A stretch of DNA of 64,000 nucleotides from Roseiarcus sp963730555 (lineage in GTDB: Bacteria; Pseudomonadota; Alphaproteobacteria; Rhizobiales; Beijerinckiaceae): NCBI GenBank assembly GCA_963730555.1, contig CAVSSS010000004.1:124001-188000 (forward strand). The letters run 5' to 3'. Shown here piece by piece: positions 9,535 to 17,642 of this stretch. The notes under the pieces were generated by a model that was not told where the DNA came from, searched no databases, and saw only the letters and a program-made list of their open reading frames with translations. Position 1 is the stretch's first letter, and every line of letters starts with the position of its first letter. A program made the position numbers and the translations under genes.

Positions 9535-10518
9535 ATGAAACTTACCCGTCGAGGCCTCATATCTGTCGTGCCGGCGCTCGCCGCGACAACGATCGGATTC
9601 GCCGCGCCTGCGCGCGCTGCAGATACGAAGGAGATTGTCTACCTGACGCCAGGACTCGACTTGCCATTCTGGCGCTATCTCTCGAAGGGGATCGAGGCGG
9701 AAGCCAAGAAGGCCGGCTATAGCTACACGGCGCTCGATTCCCACAATAGCGCCGAGACCCAGCTCAAGAACGCGCAGGACGCGATCGCGCGTGGCGTCGC
9801 GGGCATCGCAATCTCGCCCACTGACAGCTCGACAGCGCCGAGCGTGCTGGCGCTTGCCGCGCGCGCGAAGATTCCGGTCGTCGTCGCGGACATCGGCACC
9901 AACAGCGGCGAATATGTCTCGTTCATCATCTCCGACAATTATCAGGGCGCATACGGCGTCGGCGAGGCTTTGGCCGCCGCCTTGAAGGAGAAGGGGTGGA
10001 CCGACGGCTCCGTCGGCCTCATCACCATCTCGCAAGCGCGCAAGAACGGCCAGGCGCGCACCGCCGGCTTCCGGGACGCAATGAAGAAGGCGGGCATCAC
10101 CAAGGAGGCGGGGCTGCAGCAGATGCAATCCTACACCGCCGACGAGACCTTCAAGTTCACCCAGGACATGCTGACCGCCAATCCGAACATGCGGGCCATG
10201 TTCATCCAGACCGACCAGCCGACCCTCGGCGCGCTTCGCGCCATCAAGGCGGCCCATCGCGAGGGCACGCTGCTTGTCGCCGCCTTCGACGGCATTCCGG
10301 AATTCGTCGATCTTTTGAAGAAGGACGAGATCGTCGCCTCCGGCATGCAGCAGCCCTATCTCATGGGCGTGAAGTCGGGCGAAGCTCTGGTCGACTCGCT
10401 CAATGGCAAGACTCCCGAGAAGCAGATCCTGGTGCCGATCGTCGTCGCCACCAGCAAGAACATCGACCAGATCCTGCCGACCATCAAAGAGACTGTGTTC
10501 GCCAACGAAATACAGTAA
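9535..10518 (+). CDS. Sugar-acid ABC transporter substrate-binding protein
   Basis: The 327-residue periplasmic protein starts at ATG 9535 behind GGGAGGAG. The N-terminus, KLTRRGLISVVPALAATT followed by a cut after ARAA, looks like a Tat or Sec signal with twin arginines. The mature part has the Peripla_BP_4 fold: IVYLTPGLDLPFWRYLSKGI, GVAGIAISPTDSSTAPSVL, VVVADIGTNSGEYVSFIISDN and LVAAFDGIPEFVDLLKKDE. It sits between the GntR gene and the tandem ATPase, and genes for 3-oxo-tetronate breakdown follow. The likely ligand is therefore a four-carbon sugar acid (threonate/erythronate type) or a precursor; this is inferred from context only. Confidence 0.87.
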   Translation: MKLTRRGLISVVPALAATTIGFAAPARAADTKEIVYLTPGLDLPFWRYLSKGIEAEAKKAGYSYTALDSHNSAETQLKNAQDAIARGVAGIAISPTDSSTAPSVLALAARAKIPVVVADIGTNSGEYVSFIISDNYQGAYGVGEALAAALKEKGWTDGSVGLITISQARKNGQARTAGFRDAMKKAGITKEAGLQQMQSYTADETFKFTQDMLTANPNMRAMFIQTDQPTLGALRAIKAAHREGTLLVAAFDGIPEFVDLLKKDEIVASGMQQPYLMGVKSGEALVDSLNGKTPEKQILVPIVVATSKNIDQILPTIKETVFANEIQ

Positions 10519-10526
10519 CCAAGACC

Positions 10527-10552
10527 GAGGCCGGCGCGTCAGCGCTGGCCTC
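10527..10552 (+). promoter_or_regulatory. Intercistronic hairpin between binding protein and ATPase
   Basis: GAGGCCGGCGC (10527-10537) pairs with GCGCTGGCCTC (10542-10552) through a GTCA tetraloop, with one G-T pair. It occupies the same position relative to the binding-protein gene as the hairpin at 5343-5374, so it probably tunes the ratio of binding protein to membrane components. Confidence 0.6.
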
Positions 10553-10566
10553 ATCCCGAGCCCAAG

Positions 10567-12450
10567 ATGACAGACCCGGCAACTCCACTTCTGGAAGCGC
10601 GCGCGATCTCGAAGAGCTTCGCGCAAACCCGCGCGCTCGTCGGCGCGAATCTCACGTTGCGGCCGGGCGTCACCCATGCGCTCCTGGGCGCGAATGGCGC
10701 GGGCAAGTCGACGCTCTCCCGCGTCATTTCCGGTCATGTCCGTCGCGACGGCGGCGAGATCCTCTATTGCGGCGCGCCGCGAGACGTGCGCAGCCCGCGC
10801 GAGGCGCTCGATGCGGGCATCGCCATGGTTATGCAGGAGACGAGCCTCGCGCCGGACCTCTCGGTCCTGGAGAATATCTTTCTCCCCGATCTTGGCCGGC
10901 CGGGCCGCCTGTCGCGCCCGACAATGCGCCGACGAGCGAGCGAAATTCTCGCCGATCTCGGACAGGAGCGCGCTGTCTCGCTGGACACAGAGGCGCGAGA
11001 CCTTTCCGCCGCGCAGCGCCAGCTCGTGGAGATCGCGAAAGCGCTTGCGCTCAAAGCCAATCTCATCATTTTCGACGAGCCGACGGCGTCCCTGAGCCCG
11101 AGCGAAGTCGAGCGCCTGTTCGACGTCATCGCGCGGCTCGAAAGCGCGCAATGCTCGATCGTCTTCGTCTCTCACCGTCTGGAAGAGGTGTTCGCGATCT
11201 CGGACGAGATCACCGTGATGCGGGAGGGGCGCACGGTTGCAGCCTCGCGCCCCACTTCCAGCCTGAACCAGACCGAGCTCGTGCGGCTGATGGTCGGCCG
11301 CGATCTCGGGTCGATCTATGCGGCGCCCTCTACCCCTGCCGACGCGCGCGGCGAGCCGGTGCTCTCCGTTCGCGCGCTGCGCGCGCCCCCGATGGTGCGC
11401 GACATTTCATTCGATTTGCACCGCGGCGAGATCTTGGGCGTGGGCGGGCTGGTTGGCGCCGGGCGCTCCGAGACAGTCGAGACGCTTTTCGGCCTGCGTC
11501 CCCGCGCCGGAGGCGAGGTGCTTTATGAAGGGCGGCCGTTCGCTCCGCGCTCTCCGACGGAGGCGATCCGCGCCGGCTTCGGATTCGTCGCCGAGGATCG
11601 GCGCCGCCAGTCGATCGTGCCGGACCTTTCCGTGCGCGAGAATCTGCTCCTCGGCCACCTCGGGGCGCATCGCGGTTTCGGCCTCGGCTACGGCAAGCGG
11701 GAAAAGAAAATCGACGAACTGATGGCGCGTCTCGAATTGCCGCGAGACCGGCTGGCCGATCCTAACCTGCTCAACTTCTCCGGCGGCATGCAGCAGAAGA
11801 TCATCATCGCCCGATGGCTGCTTCTCGAGCCCAAGGTGCTGATCCTCGACGAGCCGACCAAGGGCGTCGACATCGGCACGCGCGCCTCCATCTATGCCAT
11901 CCTGCGCGATTTCGCCGCATCGGGCGCGGCCATCATCATCGTGTCCTCCGAATTCGAGGAACTGCTGGGGCTCGCCGATCGCGTCATCGTGGTTAGTGAC
12001 GGAGCTTCGATCGCCGACGTCCCGGCCGCTTATCTCGATGAGGAGAAGCTGACCCTTTTGGCCGCTCCCCGCGCCTCGATGGAGCGCTACCGGCGTCTTT
12101 TGCAGGAGCTCGCCAATCAGTGCGACGGCGCCGCGTTCTGGGCCATTCTGGATAACGAGCGGGTATTTTGCCTCAATACCGCGACCGCGAACGCAAAGGC
12201 TGATCCTTCGCTCAGCGCAGGCGCGGCCCCCCGCTTCGACGAGACGCCGATTTCCGCGGCTTTAAGGGCGCGCGCTCCCGATTTCGTGGTCGATCCGACA
12301 AGCGGCTTGAAGAGCCTATTGGTCGATGTCCGCAGCCATCGCGGCCATGAATTGGGGTCGATCGGCGTCGTGATCCGGCCTGACGGCGCCGCCCCGCCGG
12401 CCGAGGCGATGCGCTCTACGATTCAAGAGCAGTTTCGCGCGACGCTATGA
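10567..12450 (+). CDS. Tandem sugar ABC ATPase with unusual C-terminal extension
   Basis: The 627-residue protein has two ATPase domains. The first (about 5-240) has Walker A GANGAGKST, a Q-loop MQETSLAPD, an altered signature LSAAQRQLVEI and Walker B LIIFDEPTASL. The second (about 255-495) has the degenerate P-loop GLVGAGRSE typical of RbsA/XylG second domains, the signature FSGGMQQKIIIARWL and Walker B VLILDEPTKGVD. RbsA-type proteins usually end near residue 500. Here about 125 more residues follow, including CDGAAFWAILDNERVFCL and LLVDVRSHRGHELGSIGVVI, which look like a small mixed alpha/beta sensory fold of GAF type. It may let transport respond to a cytoplasmic ligand. The stop overlaps an ATG (ATGA) in the next frame, suggesting coupling to the permease. 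Confidence 0.87.
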   Translation: MTDPATPLLEARAISKSFAQTRALVGANLTLRPGVTHALLGANGAGKSTLSRVISGHVRRDGGEILYCGAPRDVRSPREALDAGIAMVMQETSLAPDLSVLENIFLPDLGRPGRLSRPTMRRRASEILADLGQERAVSLDTEARDLSAAQRQLVEIAKALALKANLIIFDEPTASLSPSEVERLFDVIARLESAQCSIVFVSHRLEEVFAISDEITVMREGRTVAASRPTSSLNQTELVRLMVGRDLGSIYAAPSTPADARGEPVLSVRALRAPPMVRDISFDLHRGEILGVGGLVGAGRSETVETLFGLRPRAGGEVLYEGRPFAPRSPTEAIRAGFGFVAEDRRRQSIVPDLSVRENLLLGHLGAHRGFGLGYGKREKKIDELMARLELPRDRLADPNLLNFSGGMQQKIIIARWLLLEPKVLILDEPTKGVDIGTRASIYAILRDFAASGAAIIIVSSEFEELLGLADRVIVVSDGASIADVPAAYLDEEKLTLLAAPRASMERYRRLLQELANQCDGAAFWAILDNERVFCLNTATANAKADPSLSAGAAPRFDETPISAALRARAPDFVVDPTSGLKSLLVDVRSHRGHELGSIGVVIRPDGAAPPAEAMRSTIQEQFRATL

Positions 12451-12555
12451 GCCAGGAAATCTTCAAAACCGATTGGCGCCGTTGCGCCAGAATCCAGCGC
12501 CGGGCGGCCGCCGACCCGAAGCTTCAGCCTTCGTTCGGCGCCGCTCGAACTCAGG

Positions 12556-13458
12556 ATGCTGGCGCTCGCGATCGTCATCGCGGTCGCCTTGTCGCTGCTC
12601 TCGCCCTACTTTCTCAAGACCAACAATCTTCTCAATCTGCTCGACCAGTCGGTCGTCACGGGCATTGTGGCGATCGGCATGACCTTCGTCATTCTGACCG
12701 GCGGCATCGATCTTTCCGTGGGCTCGGTCGTCGGTCTGACTGGGGTCATCCTTGGCCTCGCGCTGCATCACTTTTCGATTCCGGTCGCCATTGCCCTCGC
12801 GGCGCTGTCGGGCGCCGGGATCGGGCTTTTCTCCGGATTGTTGATCGCCTATTTCGACCTCGCCGCCTTTGTCATCACGCTCGGCGTCATGGCGATCGGA
12901 AGGAGCCTTGCCTACATATTCTCGGGCCAGACGTCGATCAGCGACATCCCGCCGCAACTGAACGATCTCGTTTACACCGAGGTTTTCGGCATCCAGACCA
13001 ACGTCCTCACCTTGCTCGCGCTTTACGCGCTCGCCTGGGCCTACCTCACCTACACCAAGGGCGGCCGCACGATCTATGCGGTCGGTTCCAACCGCGAGGC
13101 GGCGCGCACGGCGGGCCTCAACGTCCTCTTCTACAGCGTGCTACCCTACGTGGTCTCGGGCGCGCTCTCCGCAGTCGCAGCGACTCTCATGTCGGCCCAG
13201 ATCCTCTCGATTGATCCGCTCGCCGGAACCGGGCTCGAACTCGACGCCATCGCCGCGGTGGTGATTGGCGGCGCCAGCCTCTATGGCGGCCGAGGCACGA
13301 TCATCGGCACGCTGATCGGCGTGTTCATCATGGTGATGATCCGCAACGGCCTCAACCTGCTCGGCGTCTCGCCCTTCTGGCAAGGGTCCGCCATCGGCGG
13401 GATCATCATCGCGGCCGTGCTCGCCGAGCGGCTCTTGAGCCCGCGAACGCGACGCTAG
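12556..13458 (+). CDS. Sugar-acid ABC transporter permease (RbsC/XylH type)
   Basis: The protein has about 300 residues and nine or ten membrane helices. It contains the family signature GMTFVILTGGIDLSVGSVVG, GSNREAARTAGLNV and GGASLYGGRGTIIGT. The ATG at 12556 is the first start in this frame, but the codons before it already read like a normal N-terminus (SFSLRSAPLELR). The ATG at 12447, overlapping the ATPase stop, is in another frame. A single-base shift between 12447 and 12540 would join the two, so the true protein is probably about 335 residues. It forms the membrane channel for the tandem ATPase encoded just before it. Confidence 0.85.
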   Translation: MLALAIVIAVALSLLSPYFLKTNNLLNLLDQSVVTGIVAIGMTFVILTGGIDLSVGSVVGLTGVILGLALHHFSIPVAIALAALSGAGIGLFSGLLIAYFDLAAFVITLGVMAIGRSLAYIFSGQTSISDIPPQLNDLVYTEVFGIQTNVLTLLALYALAWAYLTYTKGGRTIYAVGSNREAARTAGLNVLFYSVLPYVVSGALSAVAATLMSAQILSIDPLAGTGLELDAIAAVVIGGASLYGGRGTIIGTLIGVFIMVMIRNGLNLLGVSPFWQGSAIGGIIIAAVLAERLLSPRTRR

Positions 13459-13485
13459 CCTTATTGGAGCGAAGCGGAAGACGAC

Positions 13486-14262
13486 GTGCCCAAGTTCGCC
13501 GCAAACCTATCGATGATGTTCACCGAGCACGCGTTCCTCGACCGTTTCGACGCGGCCGCGGACGCGGGTTTCGCTTCGGTCGAGTTTCTCTTTCCTTACG
13601 ATCATCCGCCCGAGGCGATCGGCGATCGGCTCGATCGTAATCGCTTAACTCAGGCTCTGTTCAACCTGCCGCCCGGCCGTTGGGACGAAGGCGAACGCGG
13701 GCTGGCGGCGCTGCCCGGGCGGTTCGACGAATTCAAATCTGGCCTCACGCGCGCCCTCGACTATGTCGCGGCGACCAAGGTCAAGCGCGTGCACATGATG
13801 GCCGGCAACGCCTCGCGCAAGGACACTCAAGCTCAGGCGAGCTACAAGCGCGCCATCGCTTATGCGGCGCCGATCCTCGCGGAGCGCGGCGTCGATCTCG
13901 TTCTCGAGCCGATCAACACGCGCAACATGCCCGCTTATTTCCTCAACGATTTCGCTTATGCGGCTGCGCTGATCAATGAGCTTGGGCAGCCGAATGTGAA
14001 GCTGCAATTCGATGTCTATCATCGGCAAATCCTGCACGGGGACGTGACGATCTCTTTCCGCGCCCTGCAACCAATCGTGGGTCACATCCAGGTCGCGTCC
14101 GTCCCGTCGCGGAATGAGCCGGACGGCGAGGAGCTCAACTTCCCTTACCTGTTCGGCGAGTTCGACCGACTTCAGTACGACGGCTATATCGGATGCGAAT
14201 ACAACCCGCGCGCCGGCACGCTCGAGGGGCTCGCCTGGTTTAAGCCCTACAGGAGGGTTTGA
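13486..14262 (+). CDS. otnI: 2-oxo-tetronate isomerase, hydroxypyruvate isomerase family
   Basis: The protein has 258 residues and starts at GTG 13486. It is a TIM-barrel of the hydroxypyruvate isomerase/xylose isomerase-like family: FAANLSMMFTEHAFLDRF at the N-terminus, FASVEFLFPYDHP, VHMMAGNAS, VLEPINTRNMPAYFL (metal-binding Glu), QFDVYHRQILHGD, GHIQVASVPSRNEP and IGCEYNPR. In the OtnI/OtnK/OtnC pathway this enzyme converts 2-oxo-tetronate to 3-oxo-tetronate in the cytoplasm. Its position directly before otnK (one base between stop and start) and otnC supports this assignment over a plain hydroxypyruvate isomerase. Confidence 0.88.
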   Translation: MPKFAANLSMMFTEHAFLDRFDAAADAGFASVEFLFPYDHPPEAIGDRLDRNRLTQALFNLPPGRWDEGERGLAALPGRFDEFKSGLTRALDYVAATKVKRVHMMAGNASRKDTQAQASYKRAIAYAAPILAERGVDLVLEPINTRNMPAYFLNDFAYAAALINELGQPNVKLQFDVYHRQILHGDVTISFRALQPIVGHIQVASVPSRNEPDGEELNFPYLFGEFDRLQYDGYIGCEYNPRAGTLEGLAWFKPYRRV

Positions 14263-14263
14263 C

Positions 14264-15532
14264 ATGCCGCTGCTCCTGGGCGCTGTCGCCGACGACTATA
14301 CGGGCGCTTCCGACCTCGCGAACACGCTCAATCGCAATGGCCTCTCGACCATTCAGACCATCGGCGTGCCTGTGCCCGGCTTGAAAGTCGATGACGCGGA
14401 AGCGATTGTGGTGGCGCTGAAGATCCGGTCGATCGAAGCCGCGCAAGCGGTCGAGGCGGCGGCGGCGGCCTATGATTGGCTCAGCGCGCGCGGCGCGCGG
14501 CATGTCATGTACAAGGTCTGCTCGACTTTCAACTCGACGGACGCCGGCAACATCGGCCCGGTGGCGGACGCGCTGGGCGCCAAGGCGCGCGGCGGCTGCG
14601 CTTTGGTGACGCCGGCCTTTCCGGAAACCGGCCGGACTGTCTATCTCGGTCACCTGTTCGTCGGCCTGACGCCCTTGAACGAGAGCCCGCTCAAGGACCA
14701 CCCGCTCAATCCGATGCACGATTCCAATCTTGTGCGCGTATTGCAGCGGCAGTCGAAAGGGTCCGTCGGCCTCATCGACCTCATGACCGTCGAACAGGGA
14801 AGCGCAGCGATCTCCCGCGCCCGAGCTGAGCTCACGGCGCAAGGCTATGGGACGGCGATCGTCGACGCCGTCTTCGAGCGCGACCTCGAAGCGCTTGGCG
14901 ACGCGGCGGCTGAGAGCGCATTCTCTGTGGGCGCTTCTGGCCTGGGGCTCGGCCTTGCGCGCGCGCTCGCGCGCGGCCGCGCCGGGACGGCTCACGCCGC
15001 CGCGCTCGAGGCGGTCGGCGGGAGCGCCGCGATCTTGGCTGGGTCGTGCTCGCGCGCGACGCTTGAACAGATCGCCGCGGTCGAGAATGAGATCCCTCTG
15101 CTGCGCCTTTCTTCCGAAGCTTTGATCAAGGGCTCAGGCGAAACCGATCGGGCGCTGAACTGGGCGAAAGATCGCATCGGGTCAGGACCCGTCGTGATCG
15201 CGTCGAGCGAGGAGCCCGAACAAGTCGCGGCTCTCCAGTCGCGCTACGGCCGAGACACGTCCGGTCAGGCGATCGAACACGCGCTCGCCGAGATCGCGTC
15301 CGGCCTCGTGGACTTCGGTGTGCGCCGGCTTGTTGTCGCGGGCGGCGAGACGTCGGGCGCCGCCGTCGACCGGCTGGGTGTTTCCGCCTTCCGGCTGGGG
15401 CCGGAAATCGCCGCAGGCGTGCCGCTCATGCGCACGGTCGGCCGAAAGGGCGGCGAATTGCAGATGGCGCTCAAGTCCGGCAACTTCGGCGGACGAGATT
15501 TTTTCACCCGCGCGCTTGCGATGACTCGATAA
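14264..15532 (+). CDS. otnK: 3-oxo-tetronate kinase
   Basis: The protein has 422 residues with start ATG 14264 behind AGGAGGG. It belongs to the four-carbon acid sugar kinase family (DUF1537): N-terminal substrate half beginning LLGAVADDYTGASDLANTL, then YKVCSTFNSTDAGNIGP and TPAFPETGRTVYLGHLFVG; C-terminal ATP half with AILAGSCSRATLEQI and VVAGGETSGAAVDRLGV. It phosphorylates 3-oxo-tetronate at C4 using ATP. The N-terminal DDYTGA motif and the C-terminal GGETSG motif are both intact. Gene order otnI-otnK-otnC is the standard one. Confidence 0.93.
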   Translation: MPLLLGAVADDYTGASDLANTLNRNGLSTIQTIGVPVPGLKVDDAEAIVVALKIRSIEAAQAVEAAAAAYDWLSARGARHVMYKVCSTFNSTDAGNIGPVADALGAKARGGCALVTPAFPETGRTVYLGHLFVGLTPLNESPLKDHPLNPMHDSNLVRVLQRQSKGSVGLIDLMTVEQGSAAISRARAELTAQGYGTAIVDAVFERDLEALGDAAAESAFSVGASGLGLGLARALARGRAGTAHAAALEAVGGSAAILAGSCSRATLEQIAAVENEIPLLRLSSEALIKGSGETDRALNWAKDRIGSGPVVIASSEEPEQVAALQSRYGRDTSGQAIEHALAEIASGLVDFGVRRLVVAGGETSGAAVDRLGVSAFRLGPEIAAGVPLMRTVGRKGGELQMALKSGNFGGRDFFTRALAMTR

Positions 15533-15543
15533 GGACGCGGCTC

Positions 15544-16185
15544 ATGAGCGACGAGACGCGGGCGCGCGACGAGATCTGCGAGGTCGGAGTCTCCCTCTTT
15601 TCCCGTGGACTCACTTTCGGATCGACGGGCAACATCAGCCTGCGCTTGGCCCAAGGCGGCTGGCTGATGACGCCGACCAACGCCTCGCTCGGCAAGCTCG
15701 ATCCGGCGAACTTGTCCAAGTTCGACAGCGAGGGACGGCTGCTCTCGGGCGGCAAGCCGACCAAGGAAGCATTCCTGCACTTCTGCATGTACAAGGAACG
15801 CCCGGACGCGCGCGCGGTGGTGCATCTTCATTCGACCCATTCGGTCGCGGTGAGCCTGCTTGCCGACGTCGATCCGCGTGACGCGCTGCCGCCGCTCACC
15901 GCCTATTTCGTGATGCGCGTGGGGCGGCTGCCGCTTGCGCCTTACTATCCCCCCGGCGACGAAAGCCTGGCCAAGGCGCTCGGCGCGTTGGCCGGCGAGC
16001 ACCATGCGGTGCTGCTCGCCAATCACGGTCCCGTCGTCGCCGGCACGTCGCTCGACAACGCCCAATATGCGACCGAGGAGCTTGAGGAGACGGCGAAGCT
16101 CTTCCTCATGCTGCGCGGTTCGAAGATCCGCCCGCTGACGCCCGCCGAAGTGAGCGACCTCCGTGAGCGCTACAATCTGCGCTGA
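15544..16185 (+). CDS. otnC: 3-oxo-tetronate 4-phosphate decarboxylase
   Basis: The protein has 213 residues of the class II aldolase/FucA fold. GSTGNISLRL binds phosphate, TKEAFLHF provides the catalytic Glu, VVHLHSTHSVAVSLL holds the two Zn ligands HLH, and LLANHGPVVAG the third histidine. It removes CO2 from 3-oxo-tetronate 4-phosphate to give dihydroxyacetone phosphate, which feeds glycolysis. It is the last gene of the operon starting at the GntR gene. The usual first enzyme, a threonate or erythronate dehydrogenase, is not in this window. Confidence 0.92.
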   Translation: MSDETRARDEICEVGVSLFSRGLTFGSTGNISLRLAQGGWLMTPTNASLGKLDPANLSKFDSEGRLLSGGKPTKEAFLHFCMYKERPDARAVVHLHSTHSVAVSLLADVDPRDALPPLTAYFVMRVGRLPLAPYYPPGDESLAKALGALAGEHHAVLLANHGPVVAGTSLDNAQYATEELEETAKLFLMLRGSKIRPLTPAEVSDLRERYNLR

Positions 16186-16259
16186 CAGGCTCTCGCTTTC
16201 CGCGCGCAAACGTCACGAGCCTGTTCTAAGATACGCGCGATGTTCGAGGGACACTAGCG

Positions 16260-17561
16260 ATGGCCTTCTCTGATGTTTTTTCACGAGTCGTCGAGGGGAT
16301 CGGCGAAGCAGCAATCCTCTTGCGGGGACAGGACGGAAGAAAAGTAACGCCCGCCACCGGCGCCAATCCATCCATCCCTCAAGCCAAGCCGCAAGGCAGC
16401 CTTCCGACGCTGAAGATGCCCACGGCCAGGGGGTGGCCCGCGGGGCAGACGCCGAAGGCCGCCCCTGGGCTCAAGGTCAACGCCTTTGCGACCGGTCTCA
16501 AGCATCCGAGATGGATCTATGTGCTGCCGAACGGCGACGTGCTCACGGCCGAAGCGCTTTTCACGCCGGAGCCGATGAACTCTCTCTTCGACTACGCCAT
16601 GTTTGCGACGATGAAGCGGGCCGCGGCTATCGGAGACAGCCCCAACCGCATCACGCGTTTGCGCGACGCGGATGGCGACGGCGTCGCCGAGATCAAGAAC
16701 GCGTTCATGGAGCGGCTGAACCAGCCTTTCGGCATGGCGCTCGTCGGGGACACGTTCTACGTCGGCAACACCGATGGCGTAGTCGCCTTTCCCTATGCCT
16801 CAGGCGCGGACCGCATCACCGAGCCAGGCCGCAGGCTGACCACGCACAACGGCGGCGGGCACTGGACCCGCAGTCTCCTTCTGTCCCCCGACAAAACCAA
16901 GCTTTATATCGGGGTCGGCTCGCTGACCAACATCGCCGACAAGGGGATGGAGATCGAGAAAGGCCGCGCCGCCATTCATGAACTCGATTTGGCGACCGGG
17001 ACGAGCCGCATCTTTGCTTCCGGCCTGCGCAATCCCGCGGGCCTCGCGTGGGAGCCTGGGACCGGCGTTCTCTGGACCGTGGTCAACGAGCGCGACGGCC
17101 TGGGCGATGAGACGCCGCCCGATTACCTCACCTCGGTTCGCGACGGCGGCTTCTACGGCTGGCCCTATTGCTACTGGGGCAAGACGGTCGACGACCGCGT
17201 GCCTCAAGATGCGGGCTTGGTCGCGAGCGCGATGACGCCGGACTATGCACTCGGCGGCCACACCGCGTCGCTTGGCCTCTGCTGGCTGCCCGCGGGCGTT
17301 CTCCCAGGGTTCCCCGAGGGCATGGTGATCGGGCAGCACGGCTCCTGGAACCGGAGCGTGCTCAGCGGCTACAGAGTCATTTTCGTGCCGTTCGCGAACG
17401 GACGCCCGGCCGGAGCGCCGCGCGATATTCTCACCGGCTTCCTCGCGCCAGACGAGCGATCGTCATTCGGCCGACCGGTTGGCGTGGCGTTGGGCCCGGA
17501 CGGCTCGCTCCTGGTGGCCGATGACGTCGGCAATGTGATCTGGCGGGTGACGGGGGCGTGA
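16260..17561 (+). CDS. PQQ-dependent sugar (sorbosone-type) dehydrogenase
   Basis: The protein has 433 residues of the six-bladed GSDH/L-sorbosone dehydrogenase family. Blade motifs include GLKHPRWIYVLPNGDVLTAE, NRITRLRDADGDGVAE, GVGSLTNIADKG, SGLRNPAGLAWEP, DGGFYGWPYCYWG and GQHGSWNRS. These enzymes oxidise aldoses outside the cytoplasm with PQQ. Here no signal peptide is visible: the first 20 residues (MAFSDVFSRVVEGIGEAAIL) are only weakly hydrophobic and are followed by a Pro-rich linker. It is either exported another way or mis-started. It follows the otn operon on the same strand but with a 74-base gap, so it may be separately transcribed. Confidence 0.82.
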   Translation: MAFSDVFSRVVEGIGEAAILLRGQDGRKVTPATGANPSIPQAKPQGSLPTLKMPTARGWPAGQTPKAAPGLKVNAFATGLKHPRWIYVLPNGDVLTAEALFTPEPMNSLFDYAMFATMKRAAAIGDSPNRITRLRDADGDGVAEIKNAFMERLNQPFGMALVGDTFYVGNTDGVVAFPYASGADRITEPGRRLTTHNGGGHWTRSLLLSPDKTKLYIGVGSLTNIADKGMEIEKGRAAIHELDLATGTSRIFASGLRNPAGLAWEPGTGVLWTVVNERDGLGDETPPDYLTSVRDGGFYGWPYCYWGKTVDDRVPQDAGLVASAMTPDYALGGHTASLGLCWLPAGVLPGFPEGMVIGQHGSWNRSVLSGYRVIFVPFANGRPAGAPRDILTGFLAPDERSSFGRPVGVALGPDGSLLVADDVGNVIWRVTGA

Positions 17562-17575
17562 CCGGTCGAACTAGG

Positions 17576-17639
17576 ATCGTCATTGCGAGCCGTAGAGCGT
17601 CGAAAGACGCCCGTCCTATGCGCGCTCCTTGCGATGACG
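17576..17639. repeat. Dispersed inverted-repeat element, copy 3 (short)
   Basis: GATCGTCATTGCGAG at the left and CTCCTTGCGATGACGG at the right match the ends of copies 1 and 2, but the centre is shorter and different. It lies between two convergent genes. Confidence 0.65.
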
Positions 17640-17642
17640 GCC

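Noticed and set aside
9346..11175. A 609-codon minus-strand frame opposite the second ABC importer
   Set aside because: It is composed of Arg/Ala/Asp-rich antisense sequence of the binding protein and ATPase; no hydrophobic or catalytic pattern.
16185..16224. ACAGGCTC / GAGCCTGT inverted repeat after otnC as a terminator
   Set aside because: The loop is about 24 bases and no T-run follows, so it is too weak to call.
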